Assembly (NCBI GenBank): GCA_950295325.1
Contig: OX485804.1
Span: 6,198,001 to 6,262,000, forward strand
Source: Polytrichum commune
Taxonomy: Eukaryota; Streptophyta; Polytrichopsida; Polytrichales; Polytrichaceae
Length of the DNA stretch: 64,000 bases
Direction: 5' to 3'
A model generated the notes under the pieces. It ran no database searches and had not been told where the DNA came from. It was given only the letters and a program-made list of their open reading frames with translations. Each line of letters starts with the position of its first letter. Position 1 is the stretch's first letter. Positions 35,019-48,133 of the stretch are shown piece after piece. Made by a program: the position numbers and the translations under genes.

Positions 35019-36559
35019 ATGCAACAAAAGAAAAGAAAAAAGGCACATGGCAATGGTGGGCTTGACAGTGGAGGAGCCCTGAAAAGGGCACCTAGCATGG
35101 CAGTGAAATGAAGACATACACCACAAGTAATGTGAGGGATGAAATATGGGGGGAGAGGTAAGTGTGCTATCCTTAGGGCCCTCTAAGGGCACTCTAAGGT
35201 TTCTCACAGGTATAGGAGTTTATTTCATTAAGTTGTACCTTTTACCCCAAATATTCATATGTGATCATTTATGAAGCAATAATTGTGATCCCATGTGCCA
35301 TACTTTAATGACTTTGTCAATGAAAATTGATTCTTGACCATATATATAAGGGTTTTTATTTTTATTTTCACTTTGCAACCGAACTCAAATTTTGTATACA
35401 TAACAAAGGCAATTTATTTTAGGAGTTTAGAATTCATGTATACATACATGAGATTATTATGCAATATGTGATTTGTATGTATAGTCCTAGTTTGAGGGAT
35501 GGATTTGGAGAAATGCTATTGTCTCAAACTGATGGTACAATGCCAAGAGCCGGTAAGGATTGAACTCCAGTATAATTTGAAAGTTACTAAGTGATTTGGA
35601 TTTGTAAGCATCATGGTAATTCAATTGACTAGGTTATAGTCTCATAATTGGATTGATGAGAGGATAAAGTAAGAAATCATGTCATGATCCATTGACAATA
35701 TTGTGGCTTGCTTTGGGATTACAAATGAAGAATATATTGGCCAAGCTTTGACAGACTATTGTCTGATAGTGTAATGAAATTAAATTATAATGATGGAATA
35801 TTGAAAATCATTTAGAGATGACTACACTGCCATTTTCGAGTTACATTCAAAAGACTATTCAATTCAAGATTATTGACTACACCAAACTGCCATTGGCTTT
35901 AATAAAGAGACAAAAATGGGATAATACATGCAAGACCATTGTCAATGCTTGTGCCTATGCTTGAGCATTGCACTTGGTCTAATTAAAATGAACTTATTGC
36001 TAGATTATTACATGGGTAAATAGTGAGTGACCACCACAATTGTATGTACTAACTTTGAGAGATTTTGAAATCTTTAACCCCGATTCATCACCTAATTGTC
36101 AATTTCAACTTGTAATAACGTGAAATAATCTTGTGTTGTTCCTAAATATATTTATTTGGGACACCTAGACATAATCAAAATCACATTTTAATTCCAAAAT
36201 CTAAACTATATGAAGGCCCATGTTAGATGATAAATATAAATTTAACACAACCATGTAGGTGAATAATGTTATGTATGCATGTAAAAGTGAAGCTTCCATG
36301 CCAAATGGCTACTTTGAGCTTCATTATTACAATTTGTGGTTTGTCCCATTAGTTAACATAGCAAGTGTTGCGTGTCATATATGGATTGGCCTTTAATGAT
36401 ATTTTGTTGTCCATGTAAGCATGATAATTTTATTTAGCCATGTGGGTCGGTTCCATGACCCTGGAATATGTCAATTATAATATGTGGGCCCCTTGACCAA
36501 ATTTAAAATATTTGTTTACTACTCATACATTCAGGTTGAACTTGGAAATTTGGGTGGAG
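35019..36559. other. AT-rich intergenic, nothing recognised
   Basis: No open frame, repeat border or RNA gene could be supported in this stretch. Confidence 0.35.
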
Positions 36560-36562
36560 TTA

Positions 36563-38066
36563 GGGTTGGTTTACACCATGGACCATGAAATCCAACAATG
36601 GAAGATGACATTTTTCCATGGTCTCACTTAATGGTCCAACTTCCATGGTTTGTGTCATAACCCTTGCTAGCGCCCCTTAACTTATCTTGGCCGCTTTGCA
36701 ACTCTAGCAAGTGTCATAAGCGCTAACGTGCACATCCCACACATGTGCATGGTTAGCTCCCCATACCGCAAACCTCCAAGCTCATGGCTTGGTAACCAAC
36801 CCTCCTACACATGCAGTCATGACTCTTCCTTTAGTAGGTAGCCAATGCTCAGATGTGGACTTCCATCCATGAAAGTCCACTCTTAAGTTGATCATTGCGT
36901 TGCTGGAGCAACACTACAACATCCGAAGCATATTTGGATGGGGTCAATTGGCAACGCCACCTCACCCATATAAGCCTTTATGGCTTTGGGCAGGGTCCCT
37001 ACCCCACTGTCAAGTAACCTTTTGTCTCTCTCCTAATTGTTGGGCCCACGTAGACATTTTCCCTTAGCCGTTGGGGTTGGAAGCCCTTAGCAGCTTTAGA
37101 CCTCCATAACTTCTTTGTATGATCTTTTATGCTCTCAAGCAACCACTTTATCGACATCTACTCTTTGCGTAAATGCCAATGGACCCTTCACTTGCCCCAT
37201 TCGGGCAAGTATTGAGGAAGTTATAGTTGTTCTAACCTCAGCACTCCTGGGCGCCACTTCCAGGCCAGTGATGTCCAAGTGCGTTGTCCTTAGGCAACGC
37301 CCCACTCAAATTGCCATATCTCCTAGCTCACACCTCCAGTTGGAGAGTTCTTGTGCATTTTAGAATGTGGATGCCATAAACTACTCAATGCTCATGGCCT
37401 TACCTTCGTGACTTCTAGACTTCATGGGTGTGAGGCGTTCTCAACACCTCGGGCCCTCATCCACACTAGGATCAATTGGGCCCTCTCACCTATGGCACCA
37501 CAAGTCCCGGACATCACTCTCAGGTCTCCCTTGTGTCCATGGTGTTGCGGGCACTCCTCATGGAGAGGTGCATGACAATCCGACTTCTTAAAAATTCAAT
37601 CTACAAAGCCTTTGGGCCCCTCAATAGGTGTAAAATGAATGTGGACCAAGAGGCCCGGAATGACCATGCACCAAGAGTGAATGTGATGATTTTTTAATAT
37701 ATGCCCAAAATGAGCAATTTTGAATTTTCTTTTCAAGTTTGACCATTCATTTGTCTTGTTTTGTTTTCATCTTCTCTTCCCCAAAAAAATCATTAAAAAT
37801 TTATCATAACATTATTTCTTTGCCATTGGCCCCTGTCTTTTTCTACTAGAGCACCTCTTTTGCCTCTCCCACCGGAAAGCTCATTGGACCATGTTAGTGG
37901 ACAATGTACGCCTTAAAATATGTCTTTTGGGGACCTTGAACTCCATGGTCACTTTGACATTTTTTCCTTGGTGTAAACTGTAGTGGTCCCGGGACGAGTT
38001 CAATAGCCAATCATAATTTTTTTAAGGCCTCGGGACGATTTCATGGTCCATGGTATAAACAACCCC
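36563..38066. mobile_element. TTA-flanked TIR element, 1504 bp (family E, copy 1)
   Basis: Inverted ends GGGTTGGTTTACACCATGGA and, from the right, GGGGTTGTTTATACCATGGA continue into CCATGAAATC. TTA lies on both sides (36560-36562, 38067-38069), pointing to PIF/Harbinger. The interior has several short frames but no recognisable transposase. The right ~200 bp recur inverted in copy 2 at 38693-39254. Confidence 0.7.
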
Positions 38067-38692
38067 TTAGGGTGAGCTTCCGTGTAGGTTGCTCGACCAC
38101 CAAATTCTAGTGTAAATAAGGACTAAGCCGCCCAAATGTAGAGGGAATCTAGTGAAGTAGGGTTGACATGTGCCATCTAGCTACTCCCATCTTCTCCAAA
38201 TCTGGGTCTACTTACTAACCTCCCCCTCCTGGTTACCAAGGATGGAGTTCTAGACCAGCATTGAGTTTTCAACTAGTCATAATACTTTGGTGACTGGCAC
38301 TTGTAGGTTAAAGATCCTCTAGTGGGCGCATGAAAGTCTAGCGGCATGTGTCCACGGCCCTACACATTCTAGTGGACCGCCAAAATGTGGTTGGAAGGTG
38401 GCTTGTGCTTCACTACACGCGAACACCTCCGATCCACTATTATATAGAATCTAGTGTGCAAGCGGGCTACATGGAAACTCACCCTAATACTCTCGGCACT
38501 AGGCGCAAGAATTACTTTTCATCCCAAAAATATTTGCAAGAGACATTATTTTGCCCAATTTAGTATTGCCTAAAATTATTAATATTAGTAGAAATAACAT
38601 TGGAATTTTTAGACACTATTCACGATATTCTTACTATTAAAACTGGCACTACTCATTATTCATACCAATGTCAATTTCTTCTTATTTCCCAA

Positions 38693-39254
38693 GGGGTTTT
38701 TTACACCGTGGACCATGGAGTCGTCCTAAGGCCTTGTAAAATTTGGGATTGGTTGTTGAACTCGTCTTGGGACCACTTCGGTTTACACCATGGAAAAAGT
38801 GTCATAGTGACCATGGAGTTCGGGGTCCCCAAAAGACATATTTAAAGGCCTGCATTATCTACTGGCATGGTCCAAAAGGTTTTGTGGTGGGAGAGGCAAA
38901 AGAGGTGCTTTGGTAGAAAAGGACAGGGGCCTATGGTAGAAACATGTTGTGATAATATTTCTTTAATGATTTTTTTACTAGGGAAGAGAAGATGAAGACA
39001 AAAGAATGGTCAAACTTGAAGTTTTTTTCAAAAATTTCCCTTTTTGGGCATATGTTAAAAAAATCAACACATTCATTTTTTGATGCATGGTCATTCCTCT
39101 TGGCTCACATTCAGTTTACACCTAAAAGACTTTGTAAATTGATTTTTTCTAAGAAATCGGACCATGAAAGCTGGACCATGAAGTCAGACCAATTAGAAAG
39201 GTCATCGTCGAAATTCCATGGTCCGACTTCATGGTCCATGGTGCAAACCAACCC
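38693..39254. mobile_element. TIR element, 562 bp (family E, copy 2)
   Basis: The left end (GGGGTTTTTTACACCGTGGA) and the right end (reverse: AGGGTTGGTTTGCACCATGG) match copy 1. The left ~200 bp are the reverse complement of the right part of copy 1, including TCGTCTTGGGACCA-like and GGGGTCCCCAAAAGACATAT sequence. TAA follows the right end and CAA precedes the left, so the target duplication is imperfect. It ends ~1.1 kb before the GSH1 start codon. Confidence 0.65.
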
Positions 39255-40364
39255 TAAAGTAAGATACTGGAGGCCCATGTCAGATGCTAAATATAGAATG
39301 GAGCATAGCCATGCAGCTGAAAATGCCACCATGATGGTTACTAATACACATGGACCACGTGCATTGCAATCCGTGTCGCAATCCACGTGTCACCGCCACC
39401 TTGATGTACATCAAAATACATTTGCCGCCTCAAATCTCTCAAATCTCGAGTCTGAGTAAGGTTACCTCGGTCTGCGACTCAGCCCAGTCCGTCTTCTGCG
39501 AAGTATCTAGCTTCAGTGCTCGCCTTCGATTGTTGCATCAGCAGCGGAAACAGCTGAGTAGGTTGTGTGGAGTCTAGAGTTTCATGTGCATACAGTAATC
39601 AGCTACTGTAGTCCAGCTGACAACTTATAAGTCATCGAGGAGGTTGTTGAATAGAGGTAGGAATTGCATATCCGAGGATTAAGTAAGCTCTGTGCAGTTG
39701 GTTGCACAAAAGGGGCAGTAACATTCGAGAGTGACGTGGCGCGCAATCGAACGAGGTTCAAATACATCAGGTGGGCTCATAGTGTCTGATCATGGCTGTA
39801 TGTTTTGACTCAATGCGAATCTTGTTGTGCGTACATGACTGCCTTCCGACGAATTGGTAAGTTGGTGTTCTTTTTGCGGGGTTCAAATTCGTCAAGTTTT
39901 GTATTTCGTGATTCAGTGTATTTGATTGAGTGCTTCGGCAAGAGCAAGCGATGGGCCCGCTGCCGACGTCCGAATGGGTTGACAGAGATTTCAGTGTGTA
40001 AGCACAGTTAGCCGGACGTGCATGTGCCCATAGCTAACTAAAATCCATGTCTGCCGATGTACACTAGATTCACAAGGAGGATTTGGAGAGATTACTTCAA
40101 GGAAAAGGGACCTCATTTCCTCCTAGCTGAAATTAAAGAAGTCAACGCGTAATTGCAATTGCCAGATTTGCGGATTTTGGGAATACCATAGGGAACGAAA
40201 ATTAGCAAAAGACAACCCTTCACAGATCGGAGAAACAGGTGATAATGCTGTATGCTAACAGTATCTGTACAGAACCGCCTCCACGTGATCAGGAAATTGG
40301 GTGGGATCGATGCTAACCAAATTTGTTTCTTGAATTGATGTAACTCAATTGACGTGATAAATTC
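39255..40364 (+). promoter_or_regulatory. GSH1 upstream region with three ACGT-core motifs
   Basis: The region is less AT-rich than its surroundings. It contains CACGTG at 39356-39361, CCACGTGTC at 39383-39391 and ACGTGGC at 39734-39740, all of ABRE/G-box type. An in-frame stop precedes the GSH1 ATG at 40350-40352, so the first Met is at 40365. A 5' UTR exon with an intron may lie here, but I could not define one. Confidence 0.45.
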
Positions 40365-43300
40365 ATGATCCGTGTTGGGTCCACGCAGTTGGCTCTTGGG
40401 CTGCTACATTGGATGACACCGCGGATCCTGCTGCTTGGAGAGATGGCGGGAGTGCACGGGGCTACTCGACTTGCAACGCATGCGGGATGTAATGCTGCAA
40501 GTCTTACAAGCAACAGGATGACTCATAAGTCATTAACGATGTTTCGAGGCAGAAGGAATGTTGGTAAGAAGCCCAGTCCGTGTAGGTTTCATACATCGCA
40601 CATTGTTGCATCCAGTCCAGCAGAAATAGCTAAGGACGTCGGGGATCGGAAGAATCCACTTACCAAGCAAGATTTGGTCGCCCATCTTCGTTCTGGCTGC
40701 AAACCCAAGGAGGAATGGAGGTCAGTAGCTCATCAATCCCAGTTGGTTGTTTATTTTTGCAAGCAGTTGTTTGTATTGGTCTGGACCTGTGCCTATTGTT
40801 GGGCTTCATGAATTGCCTAGTGGTTGATGGCTTAGAATTAGTTTCCATGTAGGTAGGCTTAGAGTTAGTTTTTACATTTCCACTAGAATTTGGTGTGCGA
40901 ATGGCCCACATGGAAACTAACCCTTACTGATACCAATTCAGCACTAGTCCAAACCAATATACCAACACCTACTTATATTTGGTCTGGACCAATGGTGGAT
41001 AAGAATCACCTTTTCATTTGGTAGCTAAGGTAGGTATGTGGGTGATGTTCGGTTCTTTTTTTAGGTTCTCCAACTTCTAATGATTTGATTTACACAACGT
41101 ACTTGTGTTGTATTAGCGAAACTATGATATGATGAAACATCAACTAAAACTGGAGCTCCTTTGATTTTACTTATGGTTATCATAAGTCCATGCCAATTGT
41201 TGATTTTTTTACTGAATATAGAAGTCCTCCTCAATTGTGTTCACTGTTGAATGTGGAGTACTTAATGGTATTTGAAGATGTAGTTCAATCTCTTTTTGAA
41301 AACGAGTCAAGTTTATGGTGATCCTCACCTAAGTGCACAACAATCAAACATATGGGTCTGACGAAAAAAATTAACCGAATAACACCCACATACCTTATGA
41401 ACACTAGTCCAACATTGGTCGATACCAATATTTCTACTAAACCTATTGCTTTGGGCTTGTGTTGGAAAAGTGTCACCTATTGATTGATAGCTATTGGTGT
41501 ACTAGTCCAACATTGGTCCATGCCAATAATTTTTTTTTTGTATGTATATCACATGCATATGTTGATTGACACTTCATCATACCAATTTAGGTGTAGAATC
41601 TATTAGATAAAAAAATGTTAAATTGAAATGACTTGCTGATTGATATCTCTTGATATCAGTCCAACACTAGTCTAGACTCCATACCGATACATCCACTACA
41701 CCTATTGCTTTTGGACGAGTGTTGGTTCAATTTCACCTATGATTTAGTACATATTATTAATATGGGTCCAATATTGGTCTAGAACTATTGATAGGTGTTG
41801 CTCTAGTATCAAAGATTCTTTCGTCTTGCATAAATACGCATACATGACCCAGTGCAGTGAATGCAGAAATTTTGAGCAAAATCGGTCAAGACCCTAATGT
41901 TTCTGAGTACAACGGGTTACATGTTGATTTCTTTTGGGTTTTCTTTATCGACTTTAAGCAATCCATAGATTCTTCGAAAGCCTTGAATTTGTATTGTATC
42001 AAGATTTTGACTTGTATGACAATTTTGATATTGGTCAGGGTAGGTTCTTTTGTTTACCATATTTCTTGATATTGTGTCTTCATACCATGCATTCACCTAT
42101 ATACCAATCCAACAGTGGACTGGGAGTAGATGGGTATTGATATGTATTGTCAAGTGTGATGCACAGGGTTGGAACGGAGCATGAGAAATTTGGGTTTAAG
42201 CTGGACACACTGGAGCCTATGACCTTTGAAAACATCCGTGACATTCTTGAGGCAATGAAGAGTCGTTTTGGATATAAGGAGGTCATGGAAGGGGAAAACA
42301 TCATTGGGCTCAAAAAAGTAAACTCCTTAACCATACGAAACAGAAGATATCGATCTAAATGAATCCAACAGTATAATGAATGTAAATATATAGATCCTCA
42401 AAAATGTTGTGCGTGGTGCGTGGCTCTATTGTGGGTGACTTCCAACTCCCGCACACAGCTCAGTACTTTTATGATCGAGGAAATCTATAATGGTTGCACA
42501 TTTGAGTTTATGGAATCAACATGGAGAGTTCGGGGAACTCTTTGTGAAACTGTGCAGGATGGTGCAAGTATTTCTCTGGAGCCTGGAGGCCAATTTGAGT
42601 TGAGTGGTGCGCCTTTTGCAAACGTTCATGAAACATGTAATGAAGTAAACAGGCATCTTAACGAGGTTAGATATCTACATCAATTGGTGACTCCATGCCA
42701 AGTTGTCTACATAAGTCTTTCTCGCATTGTGTAGTGGAGTTTCTGAAAGGTTATAACTTACGTCTGGTGATGACGAGAGGCGTGATCACTGAGTAGAGGA
42801 GTTGTGCCCAGCATGTCAAATCTCCAACATTGTCCACATCTCTTGACATTTTCATATGTCCAAGGCTCCTTAATTTCCTCTGAAAAGATGTCTAAGAATT
42901 ATTTTTTCTTACACAAATATGAGTGTGGGATCTCCAAGGTATGTACTTATTAAGGGCTTTCCTTCACGAATTCCTTTTGCAGGTGAATGCTGTTGCCAAG
43001 GAGCTTGGAATAGGATTTGCGGGAATGGGTTTCGACCCCAAGTGGTCTGTGGAAGCACGGCCACATATGCCAAAGGTTTTGCCAGCTCTGCATTATTACT
43101 TCGACAAGCTGTCTACTTTGGTTTTTTGATGAAACTATACATTTAGACTTTTACTTTTCAGTGTCTTGCTAGTTCAGAAATTGTAGTGCTGACCTGGCAG
43201 GTTATAGTCGCAATTTCTAATCCTTGGGCAGTGGTAATTGGGCACTGCACTCCAGGCTAGGTATGAGGTTATAGATAACTTTGTTCCAACGCAAGGGGAG

Positions 43301-46300
43301 CGTGGTTTGGAAGTTATGTACAGCACTTGTACTGCCCAGGTACATCTGGATCTGAATATTACTTGTGAAGTCTATAGCCTCGACCTGACCTGAAAGACTG
43401 AACTATTGAAGCCATTAATATGTAGGAATAACTTATTTGACATAACCATTCTTTGTTACAAAAAGAGCGAGAGTACCTGTAAACAATCTAAGCCACTTGT
43501 TTTGTACACAGGGTTTGATATTTGTTCATGGGTTAGTTATCTGATGTGGATTGTAGATACACCCGCATTATAACCCTGATATTTGAACATGTCTGTGTCG
43601 ATCTATGCTGAAACAGGTGAATCTGGATTTTAGTTCTGAGAAGGATATGATCAACAAATTTCGTGTTGGGCTCTCCTTACAACCGGTAGGTTGAATTTTT
43701 GGTGTGCATTAAAAGCATGCAGGTTTTTAGCTGTGTGAAGCCTGTGCCAAGTAATATTATGATTGTCTTTCCATTTAATTGAAATAAAAGGTTCATCACT
43801 TCTGTTGTTCCCAGAATCATCTGCAAGGTTGTTCGTATTCCACTTTTAACCCCTTGAGTCTCGTCATTTGTGGGATTCAGATTGCTACGGCACTTTTTGC
43901 AAATTCACCTTTCACAGAAGGGAAGCCAAATGGATATTTGAGTTACAGAAGGTGAGAGTCATTGAGCTGTTAGTGAATATGGCAGGAAGTGGGCTACAAT
44001 TGAAGCTATTGTCACTTGTGTTCAATTATTTAGAGTAATTTCCTTGTGAAGATGGCTAATGCTCATCTGACAACTTATGTTTTGTGGCAGTTATGTCTGG
44101 ACAGTTTTTGATGATGCACGGACAGGGGAATTGCCATTCGTGTTTGACGAAGACTTTGGGTGAGAAATAAATTTACACATCATAAGCCCTGCCACCTTTG
44201 TGTTTATTTTCATTGGTGGACAGGATTGTAAATGCTTCCTTGGGATCTGGGACTTCAGGTTGTTTGACAACAGAAAATGGGAAGGTGTTGTTGACACATC
44301 TTGATTTTGATGTCCAGGTTTGACAAGTTTACAGATTATGCTCTGGATGTCCCGATGTACATGGTATATCGAAATAACCGGTGGAATAACTGTTCTGGCG
44401 AATCATTTAAGGTCTGTCACATACATATGGGTATCAATTTGAGATACATCCGCAAAAGTTTAGTGTGGGACTTCAGAAACATGTTGCTGGATCACTTTTA
44501 TTACTTGAAGCATTGGATCCACAACAGACCTATTAGGATACTATTCTTACATGGGTTGTTTCACAGGATTTTATGGCTGGAAAGTTGCCGCAGTTTCCTG
44601 GCGATAGACCAACCTTAAATGACTGGATGAACCATTTGGGGAACATTTATCCTGAGGTTGTTGCTGATTACTTTCTATAGATTTTTATTTTCTTCTTAGT
44701 ATGGGATCTGAATAATTCTTTTTCAATTGTTGTGCGCTTTTTCAATGTGTAGATAGGGAAATTGAACACCTCCACTTTCTCATATTTCCAGAGTTAAGTA
44801 TGACCTTTCATCTATATCTGAAGTTGTTTGTGGCTTCACTGAAGAAGAATGTGTGCTTGAAAGTGCTCAATAATACTTAACAAGCCAAGTGTTATTACAT
44901 GGCACCATAAATTAGATGTTAATTGTCTTTCCTGTTAGATTTGTATGTGGTTGAGCATGTTGTTTTGAAACCTGTATCTGGCCATAAGTGGTAAATCTTA
45001 AAATAGGGTATTTGATAAATGTATGCCAACATTAATGATATCCTTCTTCTGAAAATTTATCACTCGTGAATGCCTCCAACTGGTCACATCACAAGCACTC
45101 TAGTTAGTCCTCCAATTGATTACGAGCACATTGAGGGAAAGCTATTAGTTTCTTGGAAATTGAACTGTTTTGTGAATGGGTTGCACTAGGCTTCTCCACA
45201 AGTACTTGTGGGTGCTCAAATGTTGGTCCATTGACATGTTAGTGGATGGCGTTATGTAGGTGAGGCTGAAGACCTACTTGGAGATGCGAGGAGCTGATTG
45301 TGGGGCAGTCCCATTCCTGAATGCCCTTCCCGCTTTCTGGGTGCGTGTGCATAATTTTTTGTTATTTTCATAATCAGCAATAATTCTACAATGATGTCCA
45401 CACTCTCTATTTCTACTTTTTTTCAAAAAAAGTAAAAATCTATATTACTATGTAATTCCAAAGAGTAAGTGACACAGAACATCATAAACAGAGCAGTACT
45501 TGCTTTTGATACTAATTCGTGATGATGGCTATTCACAAATCTACATGTACCAGTTTGATATTAAGATTAGATAGTGTTTGATACAGTCACCTTTGTAGTC
45601 TGCTGACATGGGTGGACCTTAGTGCTCCTGTGTGTCTCCAAAACTGGCCATTTATTCCCTCACCAGATTTGCAATTGGTCTCTCTTGCAATTGAATTTTG
45701 TCAAATTGTCCCAAAATAAATTCAAAATAAAAAAATATGGGCTATTGCATAATTTCTGCATATGTTGACATATGGCAGTTGTTAATGTGTGTCTGGTTTC
45801 GGCCCAATCCCGTATTGATTGCCCAATTCATGTGCATGCATACAGGTAGGATTGTTGTATGATGAAGAATCATTGAGGGGTGCATTGGATATTACTCATG
45901 ATTGGACCAACAAGGATCGCGATTATCTTCGGCAACAGGTATGGTTAGGTACAGAAATTTGTCCAATGTTACAACTATCGTTGCGACTTGATGTCAATTC
46001 CTACTTCTGGCAAGAAAATGTTTAGATTAATGAACTATGTTGCCCATGGGAGGTTTTTGGTTGTGGATTTTGGGCAGAATGCAACCAAGTTGGTTCGATT
46101 TAGAATTGATTGGAATAGCCAGAAGTTGCAACAGACCATTGAAATGGAGCTACATTGATAATTTGGATAAGTATTGACAGTAGGCTTCTACTTGATATGC
46201 ACTGATGGTCCTGAGTGACTGAATAAGTTATTCTTTTAGGACATTGAATATGCCCTTATATTCTATCAATGCTCCTGCACATCAAGTTTCATGACTTTGT

Positions 46301-47889
46301 TCGTTCAAATCAGAGCATCTTTGTTGACGAGAAATTGGATGTATGTAGGTACCAAAGCACGGTCTACGAGTTCCCTTCCGAGATGGACTTCTGCAGCATG
46401 TTGCACAAGACATATTAAAACTGTCAAAGGTATACTTCACTAAATATTGTATTTAGTGTCACCAATTCTATTTGTCTTCCTCTAATTGTAAACCACCCAT
46501 GTGGTGTCACCAACACCAAATTTTAACCTAACTCTATTTGTCATTCCTTGTAAACACATTTTGGGCATTATAGATTTACAGTGTTGTGATTATTATCACA
46601 TACTAAGTGATTTTTTCATCCAAACTTCAACCATTCATAACAATATTTCATTACAGAAATATTAGGATGCAGGATATTGTAAAAGTAAGTTGGGATGACA
46701 GTATTTTTGAATTTATCCATATGAAATATCATTAGAAAATTTGCCAAAGTGACAAAAATACCATATGACTACTAAATACAATAATCAATGTAGTATATTC
46801 ATTTATTCCTGTCTATGGATGCTCTCAGACTAGTATGGCAGAACAGTAGCAGACCACTTTTTGTCACCACTAAAATATCTGTTCCTTTTACAATAGAATA
46901 TTTTATGCGTCATCTCAACTCTTGCGAGTTACCTTGGTGGGAAGCAGGATGGATTGGCTCGAAGAGGCTACAGTGAGGGTGTACTGTTGGAGCCAATTGA
47001 AGAAGTTGCAAGAACAGGTATTGCATCTTGTGACATTTCAATCTGCTAGTTACATTGAACATATTCATTGTTCATTGGTATATGAACCGGTGATATTACC
47101 TTGGTGTTCATCACTGGAGGTTCTTGGGTAAATAAAGATAGCAGGCAGGAATAGTTGCTTAGGAATTGTGACAGCCATGTTAAAGGGTCTGGTAAAAAGT
47201 TCGTGCCTGGTTCATTCCAATTTAATACACTAGACTAATTCTGGATGCTAACTCCGTGATCAACGTTGTTAAAAACAATCAGAAATTATAAGTTATACAA
47301 TCTCAAACTTCAATGTCACTTGCATGCTAACTCTCTGATCAAATTTGTTAAAAAAAATTAGAGATTATAAGTTATATGATCTCAACGTTCAATGTCATCT
47401 GCATGGTTACCATAAACCCTTTGCCAATATATAAATCTTGAGTCTTGCATTATATAAATCTTCTCTAGTCGTCAATGCATAGAATCACTCTCAGGGAGTT
47501 AATTTCCTTGTAGGGATGGGAACAAAGAGGTGCTTTTAGGGGGGATGATGAAGTCGTGCGCATATTCATGGGATAATCCATATATTTGATGAATATTCTT
47601 GGAAAATATTCTCAAAAATTCATTATATCCTATATTTATGTTAATTGTGTTGTAAGTTTTACTCATTTGGATTTTATTCTGCCCCTATTTTCTTGCAAGT
47701 GGTTCGTAATCTTAGAAAGAGTAACCTCCCCAGAATCACTCTACGCTCCAGTAACATTGTTCAAATTGGGGATGATAATTGTTCATTTGTCATCGTGCAG
47801 GTGTGACTTTGGCAGAGCGTATGCTAAAGGCATATCATGAAAAGTGGGGTGGTAATGTAGATCCTCTATTTGAAGAGCTAGCATTGTGA
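40365..47889 (+). CDS. GSH1: Glutamate-cysteine ligase, plastid type
   Basis: Fifteen exons join in frame to 532 residues: 40365-40720, 42167-42317, 42558-42665, 42983-43075, 43256-43339, 43617-43685, 43881-43951, 44091-44159, 44318-44411, 44567-44656, 45260-45340, 45846-45938, 46349-46429, 46948-47017, 47801-47889. All introns are GT-AG. The enzyme joins glutamate and cysteine with ATP, the first and limiting step of glutathione synthesis. Residues 1 to ~70 are a basic, Ser/Ala-rich transit peptide; [12 protein letters not shown] then opens the mature enzyme. Conserved motifs are GTEHEKFGF (121-129), [12 protein letters not shown] (175-186), [13 protein letters not shown] (293-305), [12 protein letters not shown] (341-352), MRGAD (404-408) and LPAFWVGLLYDE. 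Length matches plant GCL (~520). Cys359 is kept but its usual partner is Gln374, and Cys196 is kept but its usual partner is Asn416. Confidence 0.95.
40910..42150. repeat. Degenerate repeats in GSH1 intron 1
   Basis: Motifs such as CTAGTCCAACATTGGTC, CACCTATTG and GATACCAAT recur about six times at irregular spacing of ~130-250 bp through the 1446-bp first intron. This looks like an old tandem array, too decayed to give a period with confidence. Confidence 0.45.
46438..46793 (+). mobile_element. ~356-bp MITE in GSH1 intron 13 (family C, complete copy)
   Basis: The left end is itself a palindrome, CACTAAATA-TTG-TATTTAGTG. The right end reads ACTAAATACAATAATCAATG. Read inward, the two ends share ATTGTATTTAGT and a following GTCA. 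Other copies are at 15622-16939 (split), 14940-15165 (truncated) and 2029-2082 (fragment). It begins eight bases after the exon 13 donor junction. Superfamily is unassigned, as no clear target duplication was found. Confidence 0.65.
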
Positions 47890-47963
47890 TTTATTATGAT
47901 ACTCGTGCAAATTAGCAAGAAGGTCCCCATGATTCGCATCAGACTCGACTCGGTAGACATTCA

Positions 47964-48133
47964 TTGAAATAGCATTTGGTTGAGGCCCCGGGTACATATG
48001 ACTTCACACTACACATGAGGGTCCGTGACCACACTCCATGATTTTGGAGGTGTCTTAGAACTGCCTTTGGATGCTTTCTTTTGGGCTCTCACAATCTCAT
48101 GTCACAGCTCTTGGCTTGTGTGTGAAGTGGCCC
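47964..48133 (-). mobile_element. Partial copy of the 499-bp Tourist-like MITE
   Basis: This matches the reverse complement of the left part of 22677-23175, from TTGAAATAGCATTTGGTTGA to the terminal GTGTGAAGTGGCCC, and is followed by TAA (48134-48136). The other half is missing. It lies just beyond the GSH1 stop codon. Confidence 0.65.

Noticed and set aside
39805-40011. Frame upstream of GSH1 as an extra coding exon
   Set aside because: The frame does not join to exon 1, and an in-frame stop at 40350 precedes the ATG at 40365. The region is better viewed as promoter or 5' UTR.
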